Of a stretch of DNA of 64,000 bases, positions 8,291 to 15,484 are shown in pieces. The notes under the pieces were generated by a model. It did no database searches, was not told where the DNA came from, and worked only from the letters and a program-made list of their open reading frames with translations. How positions within the stretch are numbered: the stretch's first letter is position 1; each line of letters begins with the position of its first letter. This stretch comes from Chitinophagales bacterium (lineage in GTDB: Bacteria; Bacteroidota; Bacteroidia; Chitinophagales; UBA8649), in contig JACJYT010000003.1 of NCBI GenBank assembly GCA_020635975.1, positions 1 to 64,000 of the forward strand. The letters run 5' to 3'. Position numbers and translations under genes: made by a program.

Positions 8291-9026
8291 AAAGTACTTT
8301 TTCTAAGTGGTGAAGTTTGGGTTTAAAATTATTGTGTTTTAACTCTGGTTTAAGTTTTAGTATCCCAAAACAATATTTGCTGAAGCTTGCTGGATAAATA
8401 TGCTGTCGCTTTAAGCATAGATTAAAAGCACTAGCATGTCTAAATTTTTCTTGTTTTAACTCCGCTACAACTAGCTTTTCAAATGCATAGGCTTGATCTT
8501 TCCATTTCACCTGAAGATTAAAATCTAAGGTACATCGGTCTTCCATAGATTTATGAGCTAAAGTAATTCTGCTAAAATTAATTGCTATCTCTTCGCTCAG
8601 TTGAGAAAGTTCCATTTTCGAATTTTGTTTTAAAAATTCCTGTACTCTTGTGCTATGGAAGTTCTCCTCTTCTTCTAATAAGAATCTTGTTTTAATGGTT
8701 CTAGACTTGTTGTTTTTGAATTTCACCTCAATAAAACTAAGCGAAGATTCTACATATTTACGAATACGTATTTTGGTTCTATTCATCTTGCCTCTTTGAT
8801 GCATCGAATAGATATCGAAATTTGGACTCTCAAAGTAGATGTTTTCATAACTGGATATTCGTTGACCATCTATCTCTAAAATTCTATAATCTTCCTTTAG
8901 CTCAGTTAAAATTTTGGGAAGTAGCCGTTCATGAAATATATACTTTGTATCCTGCCTATTCATTAAGCGGATGGCATTCATTTCTCGTAAACTAATTGCC
9001 TCAAATTGTGCTATATTTTGGTGCAT
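8283..9026 (-). CDS. VTC-domain polyphosphate polymerase-like protein
   Basis: This ~247-residue protein has the VTC tunnel fold. Visible family features are RQDTKYIF (conserved Lys), the Arg-rich strand TKIRIRKY, FIEVKFKNN (E-x-K), the later TLDFNL strand and VVAELKQEKF (E-x-K). These are the positions that line the active-site tunnel in yeast Vtc4, which makes polyphosphate from ATP. I chose the ATG at 9026; a TTG three codons upstream (9035) is possible. It sits 6-15 bp after the lipoprotein gene and overlaps DUF4956. It has no membrane segment of its own, so it would act at the inner face of the membrane if bound by DUF4956. Substrate is inferred from family only. Confidence 0.85.
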   Translation of the reverse strand: MHQNIAQFEAISLREMNAIRLMNRQDTKYIFHERLLPKILTELKEDYRILEIDGQRISSYENIYFESPNFDIYSMHQRGKMNRTKIRIRKYVESSLSFIEVKFKNNKSRTIKTRFLLEEEENFHSTRVQEFLKQNSKMELSQLSEEIAINFSRITLAHKSMEDRCTLDFNLQVKWKDQAYAFEKLVVAELKQEKFRHASAFNLCLKRQHIYPASFSKYCFGILKLKPELKHNNFKPKLHHLEKVLYD

Positions 9027-9041
9027 CAAAGACAAAGTCTG

Positions 9042-9437
9042 CTAGTTGATATATTTTTTAATAAAAATACTATCAATTTCAAAGGTCTCTTTTCTTTCTT
9101 TTAACTTGATTTCAGTGAAAAGAGGTTCTACCCCTGCATCGCAAGCTAAACATTCTGAGTAAACAAAAATTCTATAATCTCCTTTGTTCAGATATTCAAA
9201 TCTAAAACTACCATCATAGTTGGTTCTCGTATCGTCGGCAAAATAGGCATTATCGCCATAGATAATATAGACCCTTTCTTCGGGGGCAGGATAGCTCTTA
9301 ATAAATTGATTAGTACTTTCCGTATATTCCTCTTTTATAATTACTCCTGTAATGGTATTTTTACCACCAATACCTTCTTCTTTTGTACAAGCAAATAAAG
9401 AGAACAAGCTAAGAAATAGAACACTTAATTTTTTCAT
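9042..9437 (-). CDS. Small lipoprotein with carboxypeptidase-regulatory-like fold
   Basis: A 131-residue protein with a lipoprotein signal (SLFSLFAC, lipid Cys about residue 17) followed by a short charged linker. The body looks like one Ig-like/transthyretin-like domain: NTITGVIIKEE, then YDGSFRFEYLNKGDYRIFVYS, the turn typical of CarboxypepD_reg-like domains. It carries a C-x-x-C (CLAC). Its ATG overlaps the CotH gene stop (ATGA), so the two are translationally coupled. It is probably a surface or periplasmic lipoprotein of the CotH/VTC system; its exact role is unknown. Confidence 0.8.
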   Translation of the reverse strand: MKKLSVLFLSLFSLFACTKEEGIGGKNTITGVIIKEEYTESTNQFIKSYPAPEERVYIIYGDNAYFADDTRTNYDGSFRFEYLNKGDYRIFVYSECLACDAGVEPLFTEIKLKERKETFEIDSIFIKKYIN

Positions 9438-11638
9438 TTTACAATTAATTTTTGCGCATTATTATTGAGATTCACAAAGTAGATTCCCGGTAGTAAATTA
9501 GAGATATCAAGACTGCGATTTTGGCTTTGCATAACTTGATTTCCAAGAATGTCGTACACTCGAATCAATCCTTGCTCTTCGGAATCCACATGTATTTTAG
9601 TGCTACTAGGATTTGGGTAGAGCAAAAAGGAATGCTCACTTGGAATTTCTTTAATTCGAACACCTGGGTTATTATTGGCTTTAAAAGTGGGCTTTAGAAG
9701 ACTTAAACTTCCTGTGCCATTGGGTAAGCGACCATAAGCCGTGTCTGGGTAAAAGTATACGTACTTAATCTTGTCGAAAAGATTAGTACCATCGCTTAAG
9801 TAAACCGATTCTCCACCACCAGAAAGTTTGAAATTTGCATGGAGTCCTGCTTGAAATGTATCTGCATCAGCCCAAACGATTAGATATTCATCTGGAGCGA
9901 TACTCGTACCCGAAGGGAAAGCCCATTTGTCAAGCTGACTGCCTTTGTCGCTTAAGTAATAAGAACTTAAATCTATGGTATTTGCACTGTTGTTATATAA
10001 TTCTATCCAATCATCAAATTCTCCGTTCTGATCTGCTCGAGTTATATTGTTTCTAGCCTGAATCTCATTTAGTACAACATCATAACTTGTAGCAATAGAG
10101 TAATATTCATGTTCTGCTCGCTGAGGAGAAAAAATTCCTGCATCACTATTTTCGGCATAGATATAGAATTGAATGTCGCTAGCATTAGCTGAAATGGAGT
10201 AGCCATATTGACCATCTCCAGCTGCACCATCGTTATGCAAACCATCATCGAACATAGCTATTTTACTAAATCGGTCACCGGCAAATTCTCGAAAGCCTAG
10301 AATGACATTAGTAGCATTGCTAACATTGGCTAAAATATCGAAACTGCTGTTGGCTGGTACACTTTCTGGATAGTTAATATTACTTATACTAGGAGCACTC
10401 GCTTGAAATTCGCTGGTAGTGTTGAGATAAGTGGTTCTAGCATCAAAAAGTGCTTTTATTCCAATAATACTACCGTTCGCCCCCCCTCCAGAACTAACAC
10501 TTGTAGTTAAATTAGTTTGGGCTTGACTATAGCTAAAAATTGCATTGTTGTCATTTTGCAAGTCGCTGGCAAAACTAGATTGCAGCTCTTGTGCTCTGCT
10601 GTAATACAGATTGTTTTCAATATTCTCTTCAAAAATTGTTTTGCAATGTGCCAAATACATTCTTTTATAAGTCGGGTCGTCTAATATAAGTTTTAAGAGT
10701 GGCCAAGAAGCATCGTTCTCGCGAAGTGTTAGGCTCATTTCTCCTAAATTATTGGTGCCTGGACCTTGATTAATCATGCTAAAACTCCCAAAATTTTGGT
10801 TTAAATCCCAAATTACTGGAGTCATGTTGTTGTTTTTAGCCATAATTAAGTAGTAATTTTGCTTAAATGGACCTGTATAACTGTCTAAATTTACTAGAAC
10901 ATTATTATAGGCAAGCATCCAAATAGCTCTATCTATATCTAAATAACTTTCAATGAGGCTTGGAGCATTATCCACAATATTACATAAGTTAATTAAATCC
11001 AACCAACCACTATCGCTGTCCAGTTCATAATAATTGTAATAGCTAGATTCATTAGCTCCTAAATATTCCAAGCTAGAACCCCCGTTCATAACGTTTGCTG
11101 GATTGCATTTCACCCTAGTTTCATCTCGGTTGGCGTATAAGTACTTTTCTTGGAAATCGCCGTTAACAGATTCAACATTATCATAAAGACCATGGTAGTT
11201 TCCGTTGATGTAAATTTTAGTGTAGTTCGCTTGAGGGGCATCCATATACTTTCTTGCAATTTCATAACCTAATACTTCTCTTACAAAACTTGGATCTTTA
11301 TCGCCAGTGCTAAGTTTTAAAGTGGTGTATCCTTGATAATCTTGCTTGATAAACTCGTCTAGCTTGATGTTGAATGGGTTTTTAACATTGTTGGGATTGT
11401 AAGTGCTATTGCCTTTGTATTTAACACCGACAGAATCAAAACTTTCTCCATTAATTACAACAGTGGCGATTAATCTTTCATCATTCCCATTAGCATAGTA
11501 AGTGTCTAAAATTTGATCCCAATTACTTTGGGCAAAGGTAATTTCTATGCTTCCAACTATTTCATTGTCGTAAAGATTCTGACCAAAACTTACGATGCCT
11601 AGAGGGATTAAAAGAATAAGTAAAAAAGCTCTTTTCAT
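9434..11638 (-). CDS. CotH kinase family protein with lamin-tail and T9SS sorting domains
   Basis: The 734-residue protein has a signal peptide ending SFGQ, then a CotH domain over roughly residues 25-385 (VGVKYKGNSTY, NPFNIKLDEF, TKIYINGNYHGLY, and the metal-site-like VIWDLNQNFGSF). CotH proteins are atypical secreted kinases; Bacillus CotH phosphorylates spore-coat proteins. An Ig-like linker follows, then a lamin-tail domain near residues 520-635 (VVLNEIQARNN, DDWIELYNNS, SSYYLSDKG). The end (FLLYPNPSSTKIHVD ... GIYFVNL) is a type A T9SS sorting domain, so the protein should reach the cell surface. It heads an operon with a lipoprotein, VTC polymerase, DUF4956 and DUF2490. Substrate and activity here are not known. 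Confidence 0.9.
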   Translation of the reverse strand: MKRAFLLILLIPLGIVSFGQNLYDNEIVGSIEITFAQSNWDQILDTYYANGNDERLIATVVINGESFDSVGVKYKGNSTYNPNNVKNPFNIKLDEFIKQDYQGYTTLKLSTGDKDPSFVREVLGYEIARKYMDAPQANYTKIYINGNYHGLYDNVESVNGDFQEKYLYANRDETRVKCNPANVMNGGSSLEYLGANESSYYNYYELDSDSGWLDLINLCNIVDNAPSLIESYLDIDRAIWMLAYNNVLVNLDSYTGPFKQNYYLIMAKNNNMTPVIWDLNQNFGSFSMINQGPGTNNLGEMSLTLRENDASWPLLKLILDDPTYKRMYLAHCKTIFEENIENNLYYSRAQELQSSFASDLQNDNNAIFSYSQAQTNLTTSVSSGGGANGSIIGIKALFDARTTYLNTTSEFQASAPSISNINYPESVPANSSFDILANVSNATNVILGFREFAGDRFSKIAMFDDGLHNDGAAGDGQYGYSISANASDIQFYIYAENSDAGIFSPQRAEHEYYSIATSYDVVLNEIQARNNITRADQNGEFDDWIELYNNSANTIDLSSYYLSDKGSQLDKWAFPSGTSIAPDEYLIVWADADTFQAGLHANFKLSGGGESVYLSDGTNLFDKIKYVYFYPDTAYGRLPNGTGSLSLLKPTFKANNNPGVRIKEIPSEHSFLLYPNPSSTKIHVDSEEQGLIRVYDILGNQVMQSQNRSLDISNLLPGIYFVNLNNNAQKLIVK

Positions 11639-11698
11639 AATTACAGTTGTTTAAGGCTTAGACGATTTTCTGGAAACCATCCTCCGCTTTAGGAGTCT

Positions 11699-11706
11699 TA
11701 AAGTTA
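11699..11706 (-). promoter_or_regulatory. Candidate -7 box of the CotH operon
   Basis: On the minus strand TAACTTTA matches TAnnTTTG at five of six fixed positions. It lies about 60 nt upstream of the CotH start. The leader contains AGGAGT- and GGAGG-like stretches. Confidence 0.35.
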
Positions 11707-11747
11707 GGAAAACTTTAATTCAAGATTAAAGAAAACTTAACTAATTG

Positions 11748-12131
11748 TTAAAGAACATCAAACCAGAGTTCTTTTTCTTCATCCATATTGTAGTTAATAA
11801 AAAGCTCAGCGTCCGCTTCTACCTCTGTTTTTGTATATATAGAAATGGTGTTTGCTTCAAAATCACAGCTATGAAAACAATTTGCCTTTTGGGCATGATT
11901 ATACAGTGAAATGTATCCTAGTCCAATGGCACTGCTTTCCTGATCTTCACCCCAAGTGAAATAGTAGTCGTGTAATTTGCTTTGGTGTATGTATTCGGTA
12001 TCCTTTGAATTGAGTTCAATTACAGGAGAGATTTCAACTAAAGTATTGGCTTTTAAAGCAATTTTCGAAAAAACGCCTAAGCCTCTTTTTTTTGATTTTC
12101 TTAGTTCAAGAAAAGGTGCAAGAAAATACAT
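11748..12131 (-). CDS. SET domain protein (putative protein-lysine methyltransferase)
   Basis: This 127-residue single-domain SET protein shows KKRGLGVFSK near the N terminus, SLYNHAQKAN at the S-adenosylmethionine site, and ELFINYN at the C-terminal end, all in the usual order. The canonical NHS...PN reads NHA...AN here. Stand-alone SET proteins of this size are common in Bacteroidota and their substrates are unknown. It is the last gene of a minus-strand group with the Spy-like gene 13 bp upstream. Methyltransferase activity is inferred from the fold. Confidence 0.85.
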   Translation of the reverse strand: MYFLAPFLELRKSKKRGLGVFSKIALKANTLVEISPVIELNSKDTEYIHQSKLHDYYFTWGEDQESSAIGLGYISLYNHAQKANCFHSCDFEANTISIYTKTEVEADAELFINYNMDEEKELWFDVL

Positions 12132-12144
12132 GCCAATATAGAAT

Positions 12145-12600
12145 CTAGTGTAATGCCTGCTCTAGTTTCTTTTCAAATTCCTTTTCTATTTTGTAAAATT
12201 CCAGAACCTTAGCATCACTTAAGACTTCTCTAAGCTGTTTGTTAAATTCTATCGCTTGCTCTAGTTTAATCATTTTAACTTTCATTTGATATTCCAAGTT
12301 GGCAAGTTTTTGCTGATCCGAAGTGGCATTTTTAGACTCTACATTTTCCGATCTATTTTGCATTTTCATTGCCAATTCTTCCGCATTGGTATTGTATTTA
12401 TTGTAAACTGCCCAAAAGGCCTTAGCCTCAGTCTCAGTTAATTTGAAATTTTCTTTTAGGTAAGAGGTTTTCAATTTGCTAGATAAGCTTTGCAGTTGCG
12501 ATAATAATTCATCACCTTCCTTTCCAAGCTGAGCAAAGCTGTTTTGAAAACTAAAGAGGCTAAAAAACAAGAAGCCAAGAGATAAAAAAATATTTTTCAT
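12145..12600 (-). CDS. Secreted Spy/LTXXQ-like helical protein
   Basis: The 151-residue protein has a signal peptide ending SFAQ, then a helical body with the pattern YLKENFKLTETEAKAFWAVYNKY, which is the Bacteroidota version of the helical periplasmic Spy/heavy-metal-sensor type proteins (L-T-x-x-E-A-x-x-F-W-x-V-Y). The C-terminal half is a charged coiled coil. Such proteins are often periplasmic chaperones or are linked to ECF sigma factors, but no sigma factor is nearby. It lies between the ABM and SET genes on the same strand, 34 bp after the former. Function is inferred only in general terms. Confidence 0.7.
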   Translation of the reverse strand: MKNIFLSLGFLFFSLFSFQNSFAQLGKEGDELLSQLQSLSSKLKTSYLKENFKLTETEAKAFWAVYNKYNTNAEELAMKMQNRSENVESKNATSDQQKLANLEYQMKVKMIKLEQAIEFNKQLREVLSDAKVLEFYKIEKEFEKKLEQALH

Positions 12601-12634
12601 ATACGAGTTGATTTTAAATTTAAAGATAGCTAAT

Positions 12635-12931
12635 TTATTTACGAAAGCCGTATTCTCTAATCAGTTTACAAACTTTAACATGATACCAAGTGTAATAATG
12701 TTTCCTTCCCGCTTCTTGGGCTTCAATATGTAAGGCTATTTTCTTAAATTCTTTAGCACTCTCTTCATCCTTCCAATAAGAAATACTAATACCAAAACCA
12801 TCGTTATTTCTAGAACTATCCTGTTGAATAAAGCCAGGAAGTTCATTAGCTAAGCTCTCTAATTTTTCATTGAACTCTTCATAGCCTTGGCTATATGAGC
12901 TTCTTTGAGAAGTGAATATTACAGCTATCAT
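12635..12931 (-). CDS. Antibiotic biosynthesis monooxygenase (ABM) domain protein
   Basis: A 98-residue ferredoxin-like alpha/beta protein of the ABM superfamily. It begins MIAVIFTSQRS, has LESLANELPGFIQQDS in the helix-strand position, and ISISYWKDEESAKEFK followed by HYYTWYHVKVCKL, as in small stand-alone ABM proteins. Family members include cofactor-free monooxygenases and haem-degrading enzymes, but many have no known substrate. It starts 12 bp after the aminopeptidase P gene, so the two are probably cotranscribed. Confidence 0.85.
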   Translation of the reverse strand: MIAVIFTSQRSSYSQGYEEFNEKLESLANELPGFIQQDSSRNNDGFGISISYWKDEESAKEFKKIALHIEAQEAGRKHYYTWYHVKVCKLIREYGFRK

Positions 12932-12943
12932 TTTTTGTTTCTT

Positions 12944-14236
12944 TTATTTAGAGGCAAGCATTAATTCTTCAATTTCCTCAATTTCAATTGGGATCTTGCT
13001 CATCAAATCTAAGTTGCCATTTTCTCTTACAATAATATCATTTTCAATTCGTACACCAATACCTTCTTCTCTAATATAAATTCCCGGCTCTATAGTAAAG
13101 CACATATTTTCCTGAATTTTACCATATCTAGCTCCTACATCATGCACGTCTAATCCCATAAAATGACTGGTGCCATGAGGGAAATATTTGTTGCATAAGC
13201 GTAGCTTATCTTCTTTATTTAAGTTCTTGTCAATAAGTTTAATGTCTACCAGAGCAGAAGTCATGATAAGTTTAACTTCCTGATTAAACTCACTAAGTGT
13301 AATTCCTGGTCGAATTATTTTCTTTGCTTCGTGATGAACATTCAAGCAAGCTTGATATACTTCTTTTTGTCGAGCGCTAAATTTACCATTCACAGGGATG
13401 GTACGAGTAAGGTCGGAGGCATAGTTTCCGTATTCTGCTCCAAAATCCAAAAGAATCAAATCCCCATCTTTACATAGAGCAGAGTTGTTTACGTAGTGCA
13501 GTACGCATGCATTTGCCCCTGAGGCAACTATAGGCTCATAGGCATGTCCTGTTGCGCCATTTCTTATAAAAGTGCTGATGATTTCGGCTTCCACTTCATA
13601 TTCCATCATGCCTGGGCGGATGGTTTTTAAAACTTGTCTAAAGGCTTTTTCGGTGATATCACAAGCACTTTGTATAGTAGCTATTTCTTCTGCAGATTTA
13701 ATACTTCGCAATGCGGATAAGATTGGAGCACTTCTTTCAAAATGATGTAAAGGATACTTGTTTCGCATTTCTCTAGCAAAACTAATTTCCTTGCCAATTA
13801 CCTCAGAGCTAGCTCTATCATTTTCATTCATATTGAGGTAGAAACATTCTACACCATTAGCAAGATGCGAAAGAGTATTGGTAAATTCATCATTCCAAAA
13901 AACTGAAGAGATACCAGAAAGAGCTTGACCTTGTTCTTTGTTAACTTTGTCGCCTTCCCACACAGCAATTCTCTCGTTGGTTTCTTTAAGAAAGAGCATG
14001 GCCTTTTGAGAATCTAAGGGGGCATCTGGATAAAGGATAAGAATGCATTCTTCTTGATCAATTCCGCTTAAATAGAAAAAATCTGGATTTTGACGAAAAG
14101 GATAGTGTCCATCCGCACTTCTAGGCATTAGATCATTAGAAAAAAAGATGGCCATAGAATTGGCTTTCATTTTCTTTGTGAAAGCGCTTCTATTCTTGGC
14201 AAAAAATTGGGCATCCATGGTTTTATACTTTGTCAT
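12944..14236 (-). CDS. pepP: Xaa-Pro aminopeptidase P (M24B metallopeptidase)
   Basis: The 430-residue enzyme has an N-terminal creatinase-like domain (residues about 5-135) and a pita-bread M24 domain. The dimetal ligands are seen as LLDFG and SDLTRT (Asp near 264 and 275), HGTSHFMGLDVHD, FTIEPGIYI and GVRIENDI. It removes N-terminal residues preceding proline. The frame stays open to 14332, but a perfect -7 box at 14254-14261 lies inside that extension, and homologues begin close to M-K-Y-x-x-I-D, so I use the ATG at 14236 (MTKYKTMDAQFF). It heads a group with ABM, Spy-like and SET genes. Confidence 0.92.
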   Translation of the reverse strand: MTKYKTMDAQFFAKNRSAFTKKMKANSMAIFFSNDLMPRSADGHYPFRQNPDFFYLSGIDQEECILILYPDAPLDSQKAMLFLKETNERIAVWEGDKVNKEQGQALSGISSVFWNDEFTNTLSHLANGVECFYLNMNENDRASSEVIGKEISFAREMRNKYPLHHFERSAPILSALRSIKSAEEIATIQSACDITEKAFRQVLKTIRPGMMEYEVEAEIISTFIRNGATGHAYEPIVASGANACVLHYVNNSALCKDGDLILLDFGAEYGNYASDLTRTIPVNGKFSARQKEVYQACLNVHHEAKKIIRPGITLSEFNQEVKLIMTSALVDIKLIDKNLNKEDKLRLCNKYFPHGTSHFMGLDVHDVGARYGKIQENMCFTIEPGIYIREEGIGVRIENDIIVRENGNLDLMSKIPIEIEEIEELMLASK

Positions 14237-14253
14237 ATGATATACTTGTAAGG

Positions 14254-14261
14254 CAAAAATA
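14254..14261 (-). promoter_or_regulatory. -7 box of pepP
   Basis: Minus-strand TATTTTTG is a perfect TAnnTTTG box. It leaves 17 nt to the ATG at 14236 and rules out the longer open frame. Confidence 0.6.
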
Positions 14262-14378
14262 GAATAATTTAAACATTTATGTGTGAAGTGAGCTCTAAGA
14301 ATATATAAAGTCGTAATACGGAATCTTAGCAATATGAAATTATTATTGGCGAAGTATAAGAATATTAGAAGCTTTATG

Positions 14379-14386
14379 TAGCTTTG
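14379..14386 (+). promoter_or_regulatory. Candidate distal promoter of the str operon
   Basis: Plus-strand TAGCTTTG is a perfect -7 box. A transcript from here would have a leader of about 200 nt containing the three dyads at 14394-14525 before rpsL. Confidence 0.4.
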
Positions 14387-14393
14387 TCGCCCT

Positions 14394-14525
14394 TTAAAGA
14401 TAAAATAAATCTTTAATAGTAGGAAAGCTGGAAATAAACGCTAGAGATATTTTTTTAGCGTGAAAAGTGCCGTTTTTATTGGATTTTGGACAATTATCAA
14501 TAAAATTATTGTGGATTGTCCAAAA
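14394..14525 (+). promoter_or_regulatory. Three inverted repeats upstream of rpsL (candidate structured leader or operator region)
   Basis: Dyad A pairs TTAAAGAT (14394-14401) with ATCTTTAA (14409-14416). Dyad B pairs ACGCTA (14438-14443) with TAGCGT (14456-14461). Dyad C pairs TTTTGGACAAT (14484-14494) with ATTGTCCAAAA (14515-14525), and inside it CAATAA (14498-14503) pairs with TTATTG (14506-14511), separated by a symmetric 3/3 internal loop. None is followed by a T-run. The proximal -7 box lies 38 bp after dyad C. No other gene is present in the ~360 bp between pepP and rpsL. Confidence 0.5.
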
Positions 14526-14563
14526 AAAATAAAAATTACGTTTTTTAATTTAAAATCTTTCCA

Positions 14564-14571
14564 TACCTTTG
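14564..14571 (+). promoter_or_regulatory. Proximal promoter of the str-S10 cluster
   Basis: TACCTTTG is a perfect -7 box with a T-rich -33 region (14541-14546) at suitable spacing. The rpsL ATG follows 24 nt later. Confidence 0.75.
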
Positions 14572-14595
14572 CAGTCCCAAAATTTTAAGCAATTT

Positions 14596-15000
14596 ATGCC
14601 TACAATTCAACAATTAGTAAGAAAAGGAAGAAAAGCTCTAGTAAGCAAAAGTAAATCTCGTGCTCTAGATGCTTGTCCACAAAAGAGAGGAGTATGTACA
14701 AGGGTATATACTACAACACCTAAGAAACCTAACTCAGCATTGAGAAAAGTAGCTAAGGTAAGATTGACTAACGGAATAGAGATTATCGCTTATATTCCAG
14801 GTGAAGGTCATAACTTACAAGAGCACTCTATTGTATTGATTAGAGGAGGAAGGGTTAAAGATTTACCAGGTGTGAGATATCACATTGTTCGTGGAGCTTT
14901 AGATACTTCTGGTGTTGAAGGAAGATTACAATCAAGATCAAAATATGGTGCTAAGCGTCCTAAGCCAGGACAAGCTGCTCCGGTTAAAAAGAAAAAATAA
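14596..15000 (+). CDS. rpsL: 30S ribosomal protein S12
   Basis: This 134-residue protein begins MPTIQQLVRKGRK and carries the conserved TTPKKPNSALRKVA and GGRVKDLPGVRYH segments, where streptomycin-resistance mutations occur in other bacteria. Both usual lysines (in PKKPNS and RVKDLPG) are wild type. An in-frame ATG at 14569 lies inside the promoter box, so the ATG at 14596 is the start. The protein sits in the decoding centre. First gene of the str group; rpsG starts 3 bp after its stop. Confidence 0.98.
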   Translation: MPTIQQLVRKGRKALVSKSKSRALDACPQKRGVCTRVYTTTPKKPNSALRKVAKVRLTNGIEIIAYIPGEGHNLQEHSIVLIRGGRVKDLPGVRYHIVRGALDTSGVEGRLQSRSKYGAKRPKPGQAAPVKKKK

Positions 15001-15003
15001 GCC

Positions 15004-15471
15004 ATGAGAAAAAGAAAACCGCAGAAGAGATACTATCAGCCGGATCCTAGATTTGGAGATGAGAATGTAACTTTCTTTGTAAACAACTTAATGTTGGATG
15101 GAAAGAAGACGATCGCTTTAAAGATTTTTTACGATGCTATTGATTATGCTAGTGAAAAATCTGGTGAAGAGGGTTATGAATTATGGAAAAAGGCTTTAAC
15201 AAATATTTCTCCAGGAGTGGAGGTGAGAAGTAGAAGAATTGGTGGAGCAACCTTCCAAATTCCTTCTGAAGTTCGTCCAGCAAGAAAGCGTTCTGTTGGA
15301 ATGAAATGGCTTATCAAGTATTCAAGAGCTAGAAACGGCAAATCTATGGCCGAGAAGTTAGGAAGCGAAATTATGGCTGCTTCTAAAGGCGAAGGTGCTG
15401 CTGTTAAGAAAAAAGAAGATACTCATAGAATGGCTGAAGCGAACAAAGCTTTCTCTCACTTCAAATTTTAA
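15004..15471 (+). CDS. rpsG: 30S ribosomal protein S7
   Basis: A full-length 155-residue S7, beginning MRKRKPQKRYYQPDPRFGD and containing the RSRRIGGATFQIP beta-hairpin that contacts the E site. It binds the 3' domain of 16S rRNA and nucleates assembly of the head. In Escherichia coli S7 represses the str operon by binding the rpsL-rpsG gap; here that gap is only 3 bp, so control by that route is unlikely. It lies between rpsL and fusA. Confidence 0.98.
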   Translation: MRKRKPQKRYYQPDPRFGDENVTFFVNNLMLDGKKTIALKIFYDAIDYASEKSGEEGYELWKKALTNISPGVEVRSRRIGGATFQIPSEVRPARKRSVGMKWLIKYSRARNGKSMAEKLGSEIMAASKGEGAAVKKKEDTHRMAEANKAFSHFKF

Positions 15472-15484
15472 TTAGAAAGGAATC

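Noticed and set aside
14237..14332. N-terminal extension of aminopeptidase P from 14332
   Set aside because: A perfect -7 box lies inside it and homologues start near 14236.
14484..14525. Dyad C upstream of rpsL as a terminator
   Set aside because: Neither strand has a T-run after the stem (A-run follows on plus, mixed bases on minus).
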